Assembly: GCA_024114885.1 (NCBI GenBank)
Contig: CP099430.1
Span: forward strand, 186,001 to 250,000
Origin: Septoria linicola
Lineage: Eukaryota > Ascomycota > Dothideomycetes > Mycosphaerellales > Mycosphaerellaceae
Length of the DNA stretch: 64,000 bases
Reading direction: 5' to 3'
Shown: positions 39,301-49,260 of the stretch, piece by piece
How positions within the stretch are numbered: position 1 is the stretch's first letter
How the letters are laid out: each line of letters begins with the position of its first letter
Notes under the pieces: model-generated
Databases searched by the model: none
What the model was told of the DNA's origin: nothing
The model's input: the letters and a program-made list of their open reading frames with translations, nothing else
Made by a program: the position numbers and the translations under genes

Positions 39301-40068
39301 TAAGGCTATATAGTCGTATATCTATAATATTAGAGGTAGATTCTTAGTACGCTAGAAAGTAATAGTCTATTAATATTAAAATATAATAGGAATATAAGCT
39401 TAAAATCTTAGAGCTAGGACTATATAAATCTAGAGATGTTTTTATATAGAAATTTTACTAACTATCTAAGCTCTATTTTATACTACTTAGAATATCTATC
39501 TAATATGTTTTAGTAATATTATTTAATATACTAGTAATAATACTATAATTACGATAGTAGATTATAAGGAATCTAGAGTCTAAAGCTATTAGATTTAATA
39601 TTAAGTATATATAAGCGAGCTTAGTTAAGCTAACCGAGCTAATTAATCGACGTAGCTTTAGCTACTTCTTTAACGATCTCTATACCTTATTATTATAATC
39701 TAGTATAACTATACTAATACCCTTACTATTAATACGCGCGTAGTAGACTAGATACTTATAATAGCCTAGCTATACTATCCTATATATCTATAGATACTAC
39801 TCGATTATCTCGTATATCTTAATACTATTAAATAGTAGAGGATAGTATAATAAACGCTCTTATACCGTCGCTATCGTACGAAATAATTACTATAATTCTA
39901 CTACTCTTACTCGAAGAAAGATAATATACTATAAGGCTTATAAGTTACTTACTATCTATTTACTTACTTACTTACCTTACTTACGTAATAGCTAGGCTCT
40001 CTACTTACTTACTTACTTACTATAAGGCTTATAAATAAGTAAATCCTACTTACTTAGTAGCTAGTCTA
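36389..40068 (-). mobile_element. hAT transposon copy 1 (3680 bp), RIP-decayed
   Basis: It starts tagactagtc and ends with the complement ctagtcta, which are RIPped versions of the CAGACTGGTC ends seen in copies 2 and 3. It is flanked by a perfect 8-bp duplication. Coding is on the minus strand. It aligns with copy 2 (55150-59560) along its whole length except for about 735 bp that copy 2 has and this copy lacks at about 37350. Nearly all CpA/TpG are gone, even in the subterminal repeats. It lies inside the chromodomain Gypsy, just after the chromodomain. Confidence 0.9.
36640..39450 (-). pseudogene. hAT transposase, RIP-decayed
   Basis: On the minus strand, the segment around 37130-37230 reads PIYVAIVVLYLNIK (compare YVAAxVLHPxxKW of fungal hAT transposases). 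Near 36660-36870 the C-terminal dimerisation block reads LVQLALDIYTYLVISNEPKQQFSVTSN with QLYSKTISLLVTLKLQINSGF following (Q for TAG/TAA), the expected P/A..S..E..FS...R..L pattern. The N-terminal zinc finger was not located. The same blocks occur in copy 2. Confidence 0.75.
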
Positions 40069-40076
40069 ATACTAAG
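40069..40076 (+). repeat. hAT copy 1 target duplication, right (ATACTAAG)
   Basis: Exact copy of 36381-36388. Confidence 0.9.
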
Positions 40077-40299
40077 TACTAAGCGCTAAACTTATATATA
40101 AGAGTATATCTTAAATTTAAAAGAGTAAGAAAATTACTAAGGTAGTTAGGATATATAGAAGCGTAAACTATATTATTTATATACGTCTACTAAGTAGGTC
40201 GTATAGTACTTATAGATAAGAAGTAAGAATCTAACTATAGCCTAGATAGGCGTAAGTAGAGTATAAGAGGTATAGATAAAGAGTAAGTAAAACGCTTAT

Positions 40300-41200
40300 A
40301 CGCTATCTATAGATAGCGTAGTATTATTACTACTAGCGTCTCTACTAGTAGCGATACTATCCTCGTCCTTATCTTTATCTATCTTCTTATTAGATATAGT
40401 ATTCTCTAAGAGATCCTTCTTCTAGTTACTACTCTTAGAGTAGGCTACCTCTATAGTAGCGTCTAGAGTATCGCTAGAGGCGCCTACTATATAGTCTATC
40501 TATAAGGAGTATTAGTATTACTAGAGAGTCGTATAAGGAAAGTAGACCTACCTCGTACTATAGCTTAAATATAGCTACTATAAAGTTAGACTAGCGCTAG
40601 GTCTCTACTAGAGTAGCGATAGATATTATACTAGTCGCTAGTAGAGCGAGTACGCTTGTCTTATATAGTATATTCTAGCTACTAATAGTTTTACCTTTAT
40701 TACTAGTATAGACCTTCTTAGAGGCTTTAATATAGATATAGAGATTCTTTAGACGACGCTTAGCCTACTTCTTATATATACTATCTAAGAGAGTCTCTAG
40801 CTATTAGTAGTAGTAGTAGAGTATATAGCGCGCCTACTACTTAAGGTTACTATTAGTAATACGCTTATAGAGATAGTAGCTATAATAGTAGCGCTAGTAC
40901 TTAATCTTCTAGCTAGGCTTTATAGCTCTATTATATATAGGCTCGTCTACTATATATAGTTCGTTAGTAGGTAAAGCGTAACTAAGAAGTATTCGAAAAG
41001 CTATACTATTATAGCTATACTCGATATAGCGTAGATAGATATCTATATCTCTATAGCCTCTAATATCGTCGATAGTATAGAGTAGGTAGTTTATAGCTAC
41101 TACTAGTACGCGTCTTAGAGATATAGTACTTATATAGAGGATACGATTATCGTACGAAGAGGCTATCTTACTAGAAATATAGAAAATATTATATATAGAG
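40300..41200 (-). pseudogene. Unrecognised decayed frame before the Gypsy 3' LTR
   Basis: The minus-strand read-through from about 41000 to 40480 is protein-like. It has YFLVTLYLLTNELYIVDEPI, then KRITNSNLK..ARYILYYYY, then a basic segment AKRRLKNLYIYIKASKKVY, then TSVLALLATSIISIATLVE. Many TAG codons in short clusters suggest a tryptophan-rich original. It is antisense to gag-pol of the element that contains it. It could be an element-encoded accessory gene or a remnant of another nested insertion. Function unknown. Confidence 0.35.
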
Positions 41201-41492
41201 AGAAAGTCTAAGAGAGAGTAAGAAGAGTTTTTAAAGAATATACTTACGAGCTACGAATTATAGTCGCTATAGTAGAGAATATATTACTACGTAAATATAA
41301 TATATATCGTAATACTTTACTTTATAGTATAGATTTATATAATATACTAAAGCTTTATAGATATAACGTATTTAAAACGCGATAGGTATAGAATATATAA
41401 AGTATATTATAAAGACTAAATAAGAAGCCTAGAATATAACCTATTAAGTAAGAGTATCGCTAAGAGTAGCTCTCTTAGAGAGAGGAGATAGT

Positions 41493-41653
41493 TATAAGAG
41501 CTAGATAAGATTAAATATTAGATCTACTCTAGGCTCGTAGGCTTAGCGTATAGTATAATTATAGTACGCGTATATATCTAAAAAGAGGTAAGAATTAGTC
41601 TTACGATATCCTAATACTCTTATTAGGAGAGCGCTCTATATATTACTATATAT
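41493..41653 (+). repeat. 3' LTR of the chromodomain Gypsy (161 bp)
   Basis: Direct repeat of 31884-32044 with identical length. Confidence 0.75.
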
Positions 41654-42655
41654 CTCTTTTATAATAGATAATTAGTTAAAATTACGACTTTTTTAGTATT
41701 ATCAAATCGTATCTTTATATTACCTACTCTATAGAATATAGTAGAGCTAGCTTTACTCTATTTAATTATTATATTTTTCTTATAGAAAGATATAAAATAC
41801 GCTTTATTACTTATAATATATCTACTAGTATCTAAGTCTAGAATCTATATATCTTTAGGCTCTAGACTAAGAGTATTTAGAGATATATTAATATCTATAG
41901 TAGAATATAGTACTTCTACTTTATCTTATATTTCTTCTACTTCTCTAGTAATAAGAATATCTTCTTTAAATATATTACTACTAGATTTAGTAGGTTTAGA
42001 CTCTTTACTAGCTTACTACTAATTAGAGTATAGGCTAGAGTACTTATTAAAATTACTTATTAAAATATTTCTCTTCTAAATATTCTTTCTTAGAATAATA
42101 GGAATTATATTTAATAGAGTCTTTAGAGCTCTTCTTATTTAATCTCTTAGAGATACTCTTAGGTTTATTCTTTATAGACTTTATCGACTTATTATCTCTA
42201 GAGAAAAGTACTATTTCTTTAGTATTATATCTTCTAGATTTATTTAGTATATTAGAGAATTAAGTCTCTAGAGTATAGCTAGCTTTATTATCTCTTAGAT
42301 TATAATTTATAGAGATAATAAAGAAGCTATATTCGTTATTTAGATTATTTAAAGTCTAAGCTATTATTACTTAGTCTAGTATAATAACCTTCTTACTCTT
42401 TAGATTATTAGTAAGGCGACTAATCTAGTAGATTAACTCTATTAATAAGGCTAGCTAGAATATATAGAGTTATATATAACTATACTAATTCTACTATAGA
42501 TAGTATCGACGCTATTAACGATATAGATATATAGGTAGCCCTCTATAACTAGCTAGAAATTAACGAATAGATCGAGGAAATTAATATAACTAGTGTTTTA
42601 GGAGCTTACTAAAGAGCGTATAGGCTTATATTATATTACTAACGTCGTATAGCCG
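41654..42655 (-). pseudogene. Copia 2 gag and protease, RIP-decayed
   Basis: On the minus strand, gag (LASLINRVNLLD, then LNNLNNEYSFFIISINYNLRDNK) is followed by a CCHC-like knuckle with cysteines turned to tyrosine near 42085-42130 (YYSKKEYLEEKYFNK). Near 41805-41840 comes the aspartic-protease motif ILDLDTSRYI, where ILDSGASRHI is expected. It ends at the LTR of the inserted Gypsy. Its 5' end coincides with the change to base-balanced DNA, so the copy is truncated there. Confidence 0.8.
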
Positions 42656-42740
42656 TATAGTAGGCATGTTAAAGGGGTACCACATCGCGTTTATAGCTAG
42701 AGTAGTATCTAGCATACATGATTCATCGTTGTCCTTCGTG

Positions 42741-42824
42741 CTGCCCATTATACTACGTGCCTATCATGCTGCGTGCCCATCATGCTGCGTGCCTATCATG
42801 CTGCGTGCCCATCACGCTGCGTCC
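42741..42824. repeat. 16-bp minisatellite, about five units
   Basis: The unit is cctatcatgctgcgtg with minor variation. It lies directly at the AT-rich/balanced junction, and the minus-strand gene that ends at 42780 runs into it, so the last residues of that protein come from the repeat. Confidence 0.85.
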
Positions 42825-43505
42825 CTCACACAGCCGTCCACTTCCATTCGCGCCAGGAACAGCTCCAGATCCGCCGTAAGTCGACATCGCCGCCGCCGCC
42901 GCCGCCCTCTTCCTCTTCTCCCTCCGCTTGAGCCGCATCTTCTGCTTGCGCTCCACCTCGCGCAGCTTGTTAGCCATATCACCCTGGCGCGCCCTCAATG
43001 TGTCGCTTTCTTCCTGCACAGCCCATTGCTCCAGCAAGGCAGCGAGTGTACCGGCACTTCTGGCGACGGCATCCCTCTTGTGTCGTGCAGGACGTCCGCA
43101 GAACGTAAGCTCCTCGTCTGGATGACCTGTCTCCTCTCTTCCACGATGCTTCGTGATCGGTTCGCTAGAAGGCGGGTCGAGCTTGAGTGCTGTGGCGAGT
43201 GCAGCAGGGAGCGCGCGGGTGTGTTGCGTTAGTTTCTCACGGACGGTGGCAGAGAGGTGGATGTGCATAGTGTAGGTGGTTCGCGCGATGGTCTCGTAGC
43301 GCGGGAGTGGCAGGTGCAGTCGGTGGAGAACAGCATGGAGGCTTGCTTTGGCCTGCTGATCTACGATCACCACGTCCGCTGACGTCGAGGTAGTGGTGGT
43401 GGCAGTATCAAAGGTGCCGGCCGCGGCGGAGGTAGTGCTGCCGCGACTGCTGCTGCTGCTTGCACGGCGGGAGGGCATATTCGACGTAGCCAACTTGCAT
43501 GCCAT
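42780..43505 (-). CDS. Hypothetical basic, alanine-rich protein
   Basis: An ATG-started frame of 241 residues, not recognised. It has a Ser/Thr/Ala-rich N-terminus (about 1-45), a middle part with PLPRYETIARTTYTMHI (about 67-83), and a predicted helical, strongly charged segment at about 155-210 (AALLEQW, then KLREVERKQKMRLKRREKRKR and a run of six alanines). The basic stretch could be a nuclear localisation signal. The C-terminal ten residues are encoded by the minisatellite at 42741-42824, so the original stop may have been lost. No introns are needed. No neighbour suggests a function. Confidence 0.45.
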   Translation of the reverse strand: MACKLATSNMPSRRASSSSSRGSTTSAAAGTFDTATTTTSTSADVVIVDQQAKASLHAVLHRLHLPLPRYETIARTTYTMHIHLSATVREKLTQHTRALPAALATALKLDPPSSEPITKHRGREETGHPDEELTFCGRPARHKRDAVARSAGTLAALLEQWAVQEESDTLRARQGDMANKLREVERKQKMRLKRREKRKRAAAAAAMSTYGGSGAVPGANGSGRLCEGRSVMGTQHDRHAA

Positions 43506-43577
43506 TCCGGGACACGTTGGACTGGATATATACTTGCGCGCTGCGTTGCATTATATGTCAGTGACATCGTCACTACA

Positions 43578-43632
43578 CGACACGATACGATACGATGACC
43601 ATGAACATGACCATCGTATCGCATCGTGCTCT
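43578..43632. repeat. Imperfect palindrome, 26-bp arms
   Basis: Left arm cgacacgatacgatacgatg... and right arm ...catcgtatcgcatcgtgctc are near-perfect complements around a central atgaacat. The DNA could form a cruciform or hairpin. It lies just upstream of the start of the minus-strand gene at 43505. Confidence 0.75.
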
Positions 43633-45949
43633 TGCTCGAGAGAAAAATATAAGCTCTTATTTTTAAATATAAGCTTATCCTTATTAGCACGTCGAGACTT
43701 GGCGTTGCTCTTTCTCGCGCGCTGTAATAAGCACTCGAGGGCTGTCATCGCCTCCTAGAACCCAACTCCCGATGATGACTAGCGCCATGATCCACCATCT
43801 CTGCGCAACAAGATGCGATCCTGCCCGCATACACTGTGGCAGAGGAGCCTGCGGATTCCCTCCATATTAGCGATTGATTAGCATCTAGAAGACTTGATGT
43901 AATCACTCGGGACCTCACGTTCCGCCAGTTATGCCTACTACTATAGATGAGCGGCGCCATGAAATAGATCCACACCGCCCCGGTATATACCCTGGCACAC
44001 TGTGTCTGTCTCACAATTGCGGGCATCATCGTCACTCTAAGTAATGTCTGACAGATCTCGTCTTCGCTCTGTATAATGGGAACCTCGAATAACGACTCCT
44101 GCTCGCCTCTGCCACCACGGGCTCGACCAATTATACGAGCTTGTTCATAGAATTATGTCTTGGGCGAAGCTCCGTTTGCGTCCGGACCGGCACGTCCAAA
44201 AGATCTTCGCACATAGTCTACTAATATCTAGGATTTCTCGCTGTATCTGTTGGCTTGGCCATCATGTAACTCTGCGTTGAATCCATATATTTATGGCGGC
44301 TGAGTATCCGACACTTCTTCACGCCGAGCAGGAGTGAGTGTCCACATATAAACCGATATGGAATGCGTGCTAGTCGTTACCAGCACAGCTCACTCCATCT
44401 CATCCGATAGCCTATAGGCGGTTAGCACATCTCATGTCACTGTGCCGGAAGCTGTATCGAGACATCTTTCATATGCGCAGTAATGGTGCGCACAGCACGT
44501 ATTCGATCGAATTCCCACGCTTCTCCAGCCTTCGTTACAGATCGCGACGAGCTCACTCTTTGGTTGAGATGAGTATCGAGCTAGTGAAGACATGGAGAAT
44601 AGAGGGAAGTTGTTAGATGGCCCTCACAAGAGCGTTAAGAGAAGTATGCTTCACTTCTTCTTGTCTCTTGGAAACACTAGCTGAGGCACCCTTCTACCAA
44701 TTCACATAGGCTATTCGTGAATCGTTTTGGTGTAGGCAAAGCCTCGATACTGTACTTTCCCTCACCTTCTCGTACGCAACGAGGTGTATCAATCTTTAGC
44801 CACCCCAGACGAGCATATTTTGACCAATGAACACTAGTCTAATGGGATGCGTCCTGATCACATGGCCACGGGGACTGTTCCCAGCAGCCTCCAAGCATGC
44901 ATGAAGCTTGAGGAAGCACGTGTCGCACATGAACAGGGTGATACGCGTTTGCGGCTTGGCATCGATAGCGGCCGGTTGGGTGGCGACTAGGTGTCTTTGA
45001 CAAGGAGAAGCTCGCTCCCTGTGTCGGAGGTATGCCCACACCTCGCGAGTCCCAGTGCCAACAGGAAATCTGATATGTGCCACAAAGTCAGCTATATGTC
45101 AGTGGACTGCCAAAAGGTAAGCTGAGTTTCCTGTCGGCCAGTAAATCTCTCCTCTCAGAGACTCGTGGAGTTGACCCACGCGTATTCCAACGCTCCAGAA
45201 CGTCAAATTCGTGCCCAGAGCTCCGTTCAGGCTTGACTAAGCAGCGCAGGTGAAGAGTCGTGCAATCGCTGCGATTGAGGCTTCGTAGAATCTTGTCACG
45301 CGATCCGAAAAGCACGACGCATCCGACGGGAAAGCATCGAACTGTCGCCAAAAGAGCAGCCTTGAGCAAGAGAGAGGATATGGTGAACAAGTGGTCATAA
45401 GACAGCAGCTGCCTGCATAGCGTACCCGGTCACCTTGCCTTGGCAACCCAGCCGCGGCTCTGCCCGGGTACGATCTTTTGCGTAGCCTTGACGATGAACC
45501 ATCGCAAAGACATCGCTACCATTAGTGAGGACAGTGTCTCGTGAGGGCAGCTGAGGACTGGGCCGAAAGCCACAAACACTTGTCAGGGAAGTACGGCGCA
45601 GAGGAAGCCGGGAGTAACAAGAGACGCACGATGAAAGGAGGACTCAGAGCCGTGACATTGATGTCAGGAGGAGGTTTGATGGTTGAACATTCGGAGAAGC
45701 AAGGTCCACAGAGTGATTGGCGACATGACGGAACTGACCCAGAGGTAGCTGCAAACTTATCTTCGATGCAACTCGTTGTAATCGCATATACGTATGCTAC
45801 TGCAGGCTTTCGGCTACAGATATGCGTGTGTCCGGGTAGCAGGAAGCCGTCTCTTGCGCAGAGCTAGCTCATACCACCCACCAGCATATGATGCTGTGCT
45901 CAAGTGCATAATGACATCCGTTTAGCAGCTCATCTTGCCGATATCGAGC
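43633..45949. other. Intergenic, no convincing gene
   Basis: Base-balanced DNA with only short frames (at most about 108 codons) in all phases and no clear domain. A short AT-rich patch (43640-43690) carries two copies of aaatataagct. A minus-strand frame at 44796-45083 contains a CDTC motif but nothing else recognisable. Much of this may be decayed coding sequence. Confidence 0.5.
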
Positions 45950-45952
45950 AAG

Positions 45953-48500
45953 CTACATCTCTGCTGTTCTCCGCTGCCACTGCCACTGGTACTCCCAAGC
46001 ACGAATGCTGAACTGCCCTGCAAGGCGGGTCATGCGATCGACGCGAGTCGTCAGCCGCCGCGACGCCATGTTCTGCGACTGCAAAGCTGTCAGCTCTGCG
46101 TCGGCTTCGCCAATCCACTCCAGCAGTTGTGCGACCTGTCGTCGCGCGGCGTCTGTGTTCTTCTCTTGCTTTGCCTTGAGATCTTCCCGCCATTCAGCGA
46201 GCTCCTCCTGCACCTGTACCTCTCTCTGACCCAGAGTACATAAGTTAGAAAGTGCCCACGTAGCGACCCACGCAATGCCACTAGCTTGGTGGCACAGACT
46301 CTCGGCGCATTGTTATGCAAGCTGAAGTTGCTCGACGACATGGCGGATGATGTCCTTAGTTGTGCTCAGATTGTGGAGATCGTTCGAGGTCACACGCCGA
46401 GCTCTGCTAGGATTGGCATTGATCCTCGTCTCAAACTGTTACTGCACTTCATTCAAAATCGCCTCCGGATCTCGAAGGAGCGTAGACAAGTCGCTACGTG
46501 GATCATCGCGTGAAGGAGTGATGACACTCAGAGCGTCAGACCAGAGAGCTGGGATAAAACAACGTTCGTCCAGACAGGTCATCATCGTGTTGCTGGCAAT
46601 GAGAGCGGCTACGGCGATGGCTGCGGCGCGTGCGTAGCTTGCATCGACTGCGGTCAGGGAAATCATGGTCATGTCCAGATCGTCGTACGCAGCCGCGTTA
46701 CCTGATGATGTATGGCTCGCAGAAGCATGTGCAAGGCGCTGCAAAGTAGCAGTAATACCCGAGGCAGTGAAGGCGGCCGCAGTGGAGAAGGCGTTGGTGT
46801 GCTGAATCGTGTATACGAGCCATGGCGTTTCCGCATCGATGGCGACATGGGCTATGGCCATGTCTTTGCTCGTGTCTTGCTCGAGTTCGAAGAGGACGTA
46901 GCATTGACCATGGTCCGGCAGCCGAGTGTCGGCGGCAATGTCGGCGGCAGACAAGACCAGAGGCACGACGTCGGATGAAGCAGCCAGCGTGGTGCACCAA
47001 TGTGTCAGTACTGCAGTAGTGCAGCGCGACGCTCGATTCGCGGGCAGGAAGACCTCGGCGGAGGCCGTCCTGGAGGCTCAGGCTCCGACGTTGGCGCTTC
47101 TGACTGGTGCGCACGTGTGCTTCCAGATCGTCGTTATCATGATCGGCGTTGCGCTTCATGGCGACGGTGTTGCGTGATGGCGGTCGAGGGGCGGCCGAGT
47201 GTGGTGGTGGTGATGGTGATGGAGACGAAGGTGAAAGCAATGCAGGTTCCTCCCTCCGATCCTCCTCCTGCAGCGCATTGGAGGACGGAACCTTGTGCAG
47301 GGATGTGCTCGAGGCGCGACTGCTATCAAAATCCCCAATGGTCTCGTTGTCGCTGATCTTCCGTTGATACCAGACCACGGCCAACTTACTCCACTTGCCA
47401 TTGTAACAACCACCACCACCTCCTCCTCCTCCTCTACCCTGCTCGATGGAGCGTTCCACCTCGTCCATGCCCTCGTCGCTTTCCGCCTCATCGCCGTCCT
47501 GATCCGCCCCATTCCCGTTCTGGTCCACCTCGTCGTGCTCATTCTCATGCTCATCCTCGTTGTGCTCAATCTCATCCTCGTGCTCAATCTCATGCTCGTG
47601 CTCAATCTCATCCTCGTCCATACGCACATTCCTAGTGTCCTGATCGTCGTCTGCGTCTTCGACCCGTTCGTCCTCGTCCACACGCATATTCGCGGTGTCC
47701 TGATGGTTGTCTTCGTCTTCGATCCGCTCTTCCTCGCCGGAAAGATCAATGCCGCCCGTGTCATCGAGATCGTGCTGGGCAGATGCTGGTTCGCGCATCT
47801 TCCGCGCAGCGGCGAGGGCCTGCGTAGCATCGTGCATTTGCCATTTGTCACGCCGCAACACGCCGCGGCGTGGTCGACCATCCGCTCGTGCCGCCTTTCC
47901 ACCCGCGCCCTGTGTCCGGGCGCTCCTTGCCTCCCACAAGGCCTTCAGTGCTGCTTCTCGATTGCGATATCCGCTCTCCAGCTTCCTGACGGTGTCCAGG
48001 AACTTGCGATTGGAGTATCCCACCGGCCCAACCAGCGCGTATACCTGGACGCGATCGTCGAGGCCCCAGAACGGGCTCAAGGCGAGCCTTTTGGCAGCAG
48101 TTGGTGCTTCTGTTGAGGCAATGTCCTTTCTTGTGACCAAAAGCTCCAGAATGTCGCGTTCTTTGGCGCGAAGGGCTCGGCAGACATTCGAACGTGCCCA
48201 CTGGGTGTGATTTTGCTGCGCACACGCCGTCCACCATTGCGTGAAGAGCGCGAGGATGTCGGCGCCGACGGAGCCTGCATGGCTGCTTCTAGAGCCCGGG
48301 TCGAGATGTCCGTTGGCGCCAAAACGTCGTTGTCCTCCTGGTTTTGCAGCTACTACAGACCTGCACCAGACACTGCCGCGTCGTCACTGCGGCCGTGGTC
48401 TTCGCCTACATTGGAATTGATGATAGAAATAACGTGCACAAAGCCAGGATGCCTGCACGTGTCGCTGATAGCGAGCTCGCATTTCAATGTCAAGACATCG
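45953..48500 (-). pseudogene. Long broken gene with acidic repeats, unrecognised
   Basis: Consecutive minus-strand segments read as one protein. The first (about 48490-48270, ISDTCRHPGFVHVISIINS then NQEDNDVLAPTDIS) is interrupted by TAGTAG at 48350-48355. The second, in another phase (about 48275-47090), has ILALFTQWWTACAQQNHTQW, then LALSPFWGLDDRVQVYALVGP, then an acidic tract of EDE/HEHE repeats (about 47750-47440) and a glycine run. The third (47090-45953) has FELEQDTSKDMAIAHVAID, then, after TAA at 46439 and TAA at 46313, a coiled tail with VQEELAEWREDLKAKQEKN. The stops fit CAG/CAA to TAG/TAA changes. The phase changes near 48270 and 47085 are introns or frameshifts. Probably a nuclear protein; family unknown. 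Confidence 0.6.
47440..47750 (-). repeat. Coding repeats for acidic tract
   Basis: Short degenerate repeats (ctcatcctcgtgctcaat-like, and a pair of about 75-bp units including cacacgcatattcgcggtgtcc) encode DEDE/HEHE and the duplicated DEDERVED..DDQDT..MR segments. They lie inside the broken minus-strand gene. Confidence 0.7.
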
Positions 48501-48561
48501 TGATGTCCTGCATGGCGTTATGCTCCATGTATGTAGCCTATGTTGTCGGCATTCCGGGCTC

Positions 48562-48661
48562 AGAATTCTGAGCCATGAATTCTGGGCCATACATTCTGAG
48601 CCACACATTCTGGGCCATACATTCTGAGCCACACATTCTGGGCCATACATTCTGGGCCATT
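48562..48661. repeat. 14-bp minisatellite, about seven units
   Basis: The unit alternates acattctgggccat and acattctgagccac. It lies upstream (on the minus strand) of the broken gene. The unit length is not a multiple of three, so it is unlikely to be coding. Confidence 0.9.
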
Positions 48662-49260
48662 GTGGCCGGCTCCAACATTCATTCTCGGCCACACCGCACA
48701 AGCGCGAATGGCCGCACGCTTTTGCAATGCCCACTGTTGGTGAGAGGCGAGGTGCGAGAACACAACTCGGCACCAGCATGCTCAGCTGTTCGACGGACCT
48801 GCTTTTCCTCTATCAGAAGTACACCACGCAAACTTAGTCACCTGACAGCTGCTCAGTATCAGGCTATCGCCCCGCACCGCCATACTTTCGTGGCTACAAG
48901 ACCGGACCACCGGCACGTCAGCGGGAGCAGGGCACACACCGGACCCAACAGCCACCGCGGCAGCCGGACAGCAGTATAGTCACCTCCTGCGAGCACCCCA
49001 GAATCCGCTCGCTGCTGCCTTTCGGCGCCACCAGCTTCAAGTTCAGCACAGGTGTGAAGGCTTAATGATTCGCTACAATTATGGAGCGCAAGCTTATACC
49101 TAGTCTATCCTCTGCTCTCGAAACGCAGATGACGTGGTCAAGTTTGGCGTGTCTCGAGAAGTCCAGCCACAACTCGGATAGCAGTGCGTCATTCGCAGCA
49201 GGCCATCGCCAAGCTGGTTGACGATACGGCTCTTCGGCGAAGACCGCGCCAGAGCAGCTC
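48662..49260. other. Intergenic, nothing recognised
   Basis: Base-balanced DNA with short frames only; no motif, repeat or RNA gene seen. Confidence 0.5.

Larger units (their letters stand above)
31884..41653 (+). mobile_element. Chromodomain Gypsy element inserted in Copia 2
   Basis: A pair of 161-bp direct repeats (31884-32044 and 41493-41653) flanks a region with Gypsy gag/pol on the plus strand and a terminal chromodomain, which is typical of chromoviruses. The two flanks are contiguous Copia 2 sequence, so it is an insertion. A target duplication could not be recognised. A hAT transposon (36389-40068) is nested within it. About 1.4 kb between the hAT insertion and the 3' repeat is not explained by standard Gypsy genes. 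Confidence 0.75.
28765..42655 (-). mobile_element. Copia element 2, minus strand, split by a Gypsy insertion
   Basis: Reading from right to left: gag with zinc knuckle and protease (42655-41654), then a Gypsy element (41653-31884) that interrupts between the protease and the following NLVSIS region, then integrase, RT, RNase H and the 3' LTR. Joining the flanks restores the usual Copia order after protease (LTNYLL / DFKLNLVSISLL). The 5' LTR is missing because the copy stops at the junction with base-balanced DNA at about 42655. It is the same family as Copia 1. Confidence 0.85.

Noticed and set aside
31874..41663. Target duplication for the chromodomain Gypsy
   Set aside because: The bases outside the two 161-bp repeats (..ataga and ctctt..) do not match, even allowing for RIP transitions, so none is claimed.
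1..42655. AT-rich block as a mitochondrial or bacterial insertion
   Set aside because: The near absence of CpA/TpG with plentiful CpG, and the fungal Gypsy, Copia and hAT proteins recovered by reading through stops, fit RIP of nuclear repeats.
42666..43232. A 188-codon plus-strand frame
   Set aside because: It starts in the minisatellite and overlaps, antisense, the better-supported minus-strand gene. Its content is low-complexity Arg/Leu/Ser.
47295..48116. A 273-codon open frame on the plus strand
   Set aside because: It lies antisense to the acidic repeat tract of the minus-strand gene. The repeats produce a long Leu/Val/His frame as an artefact.
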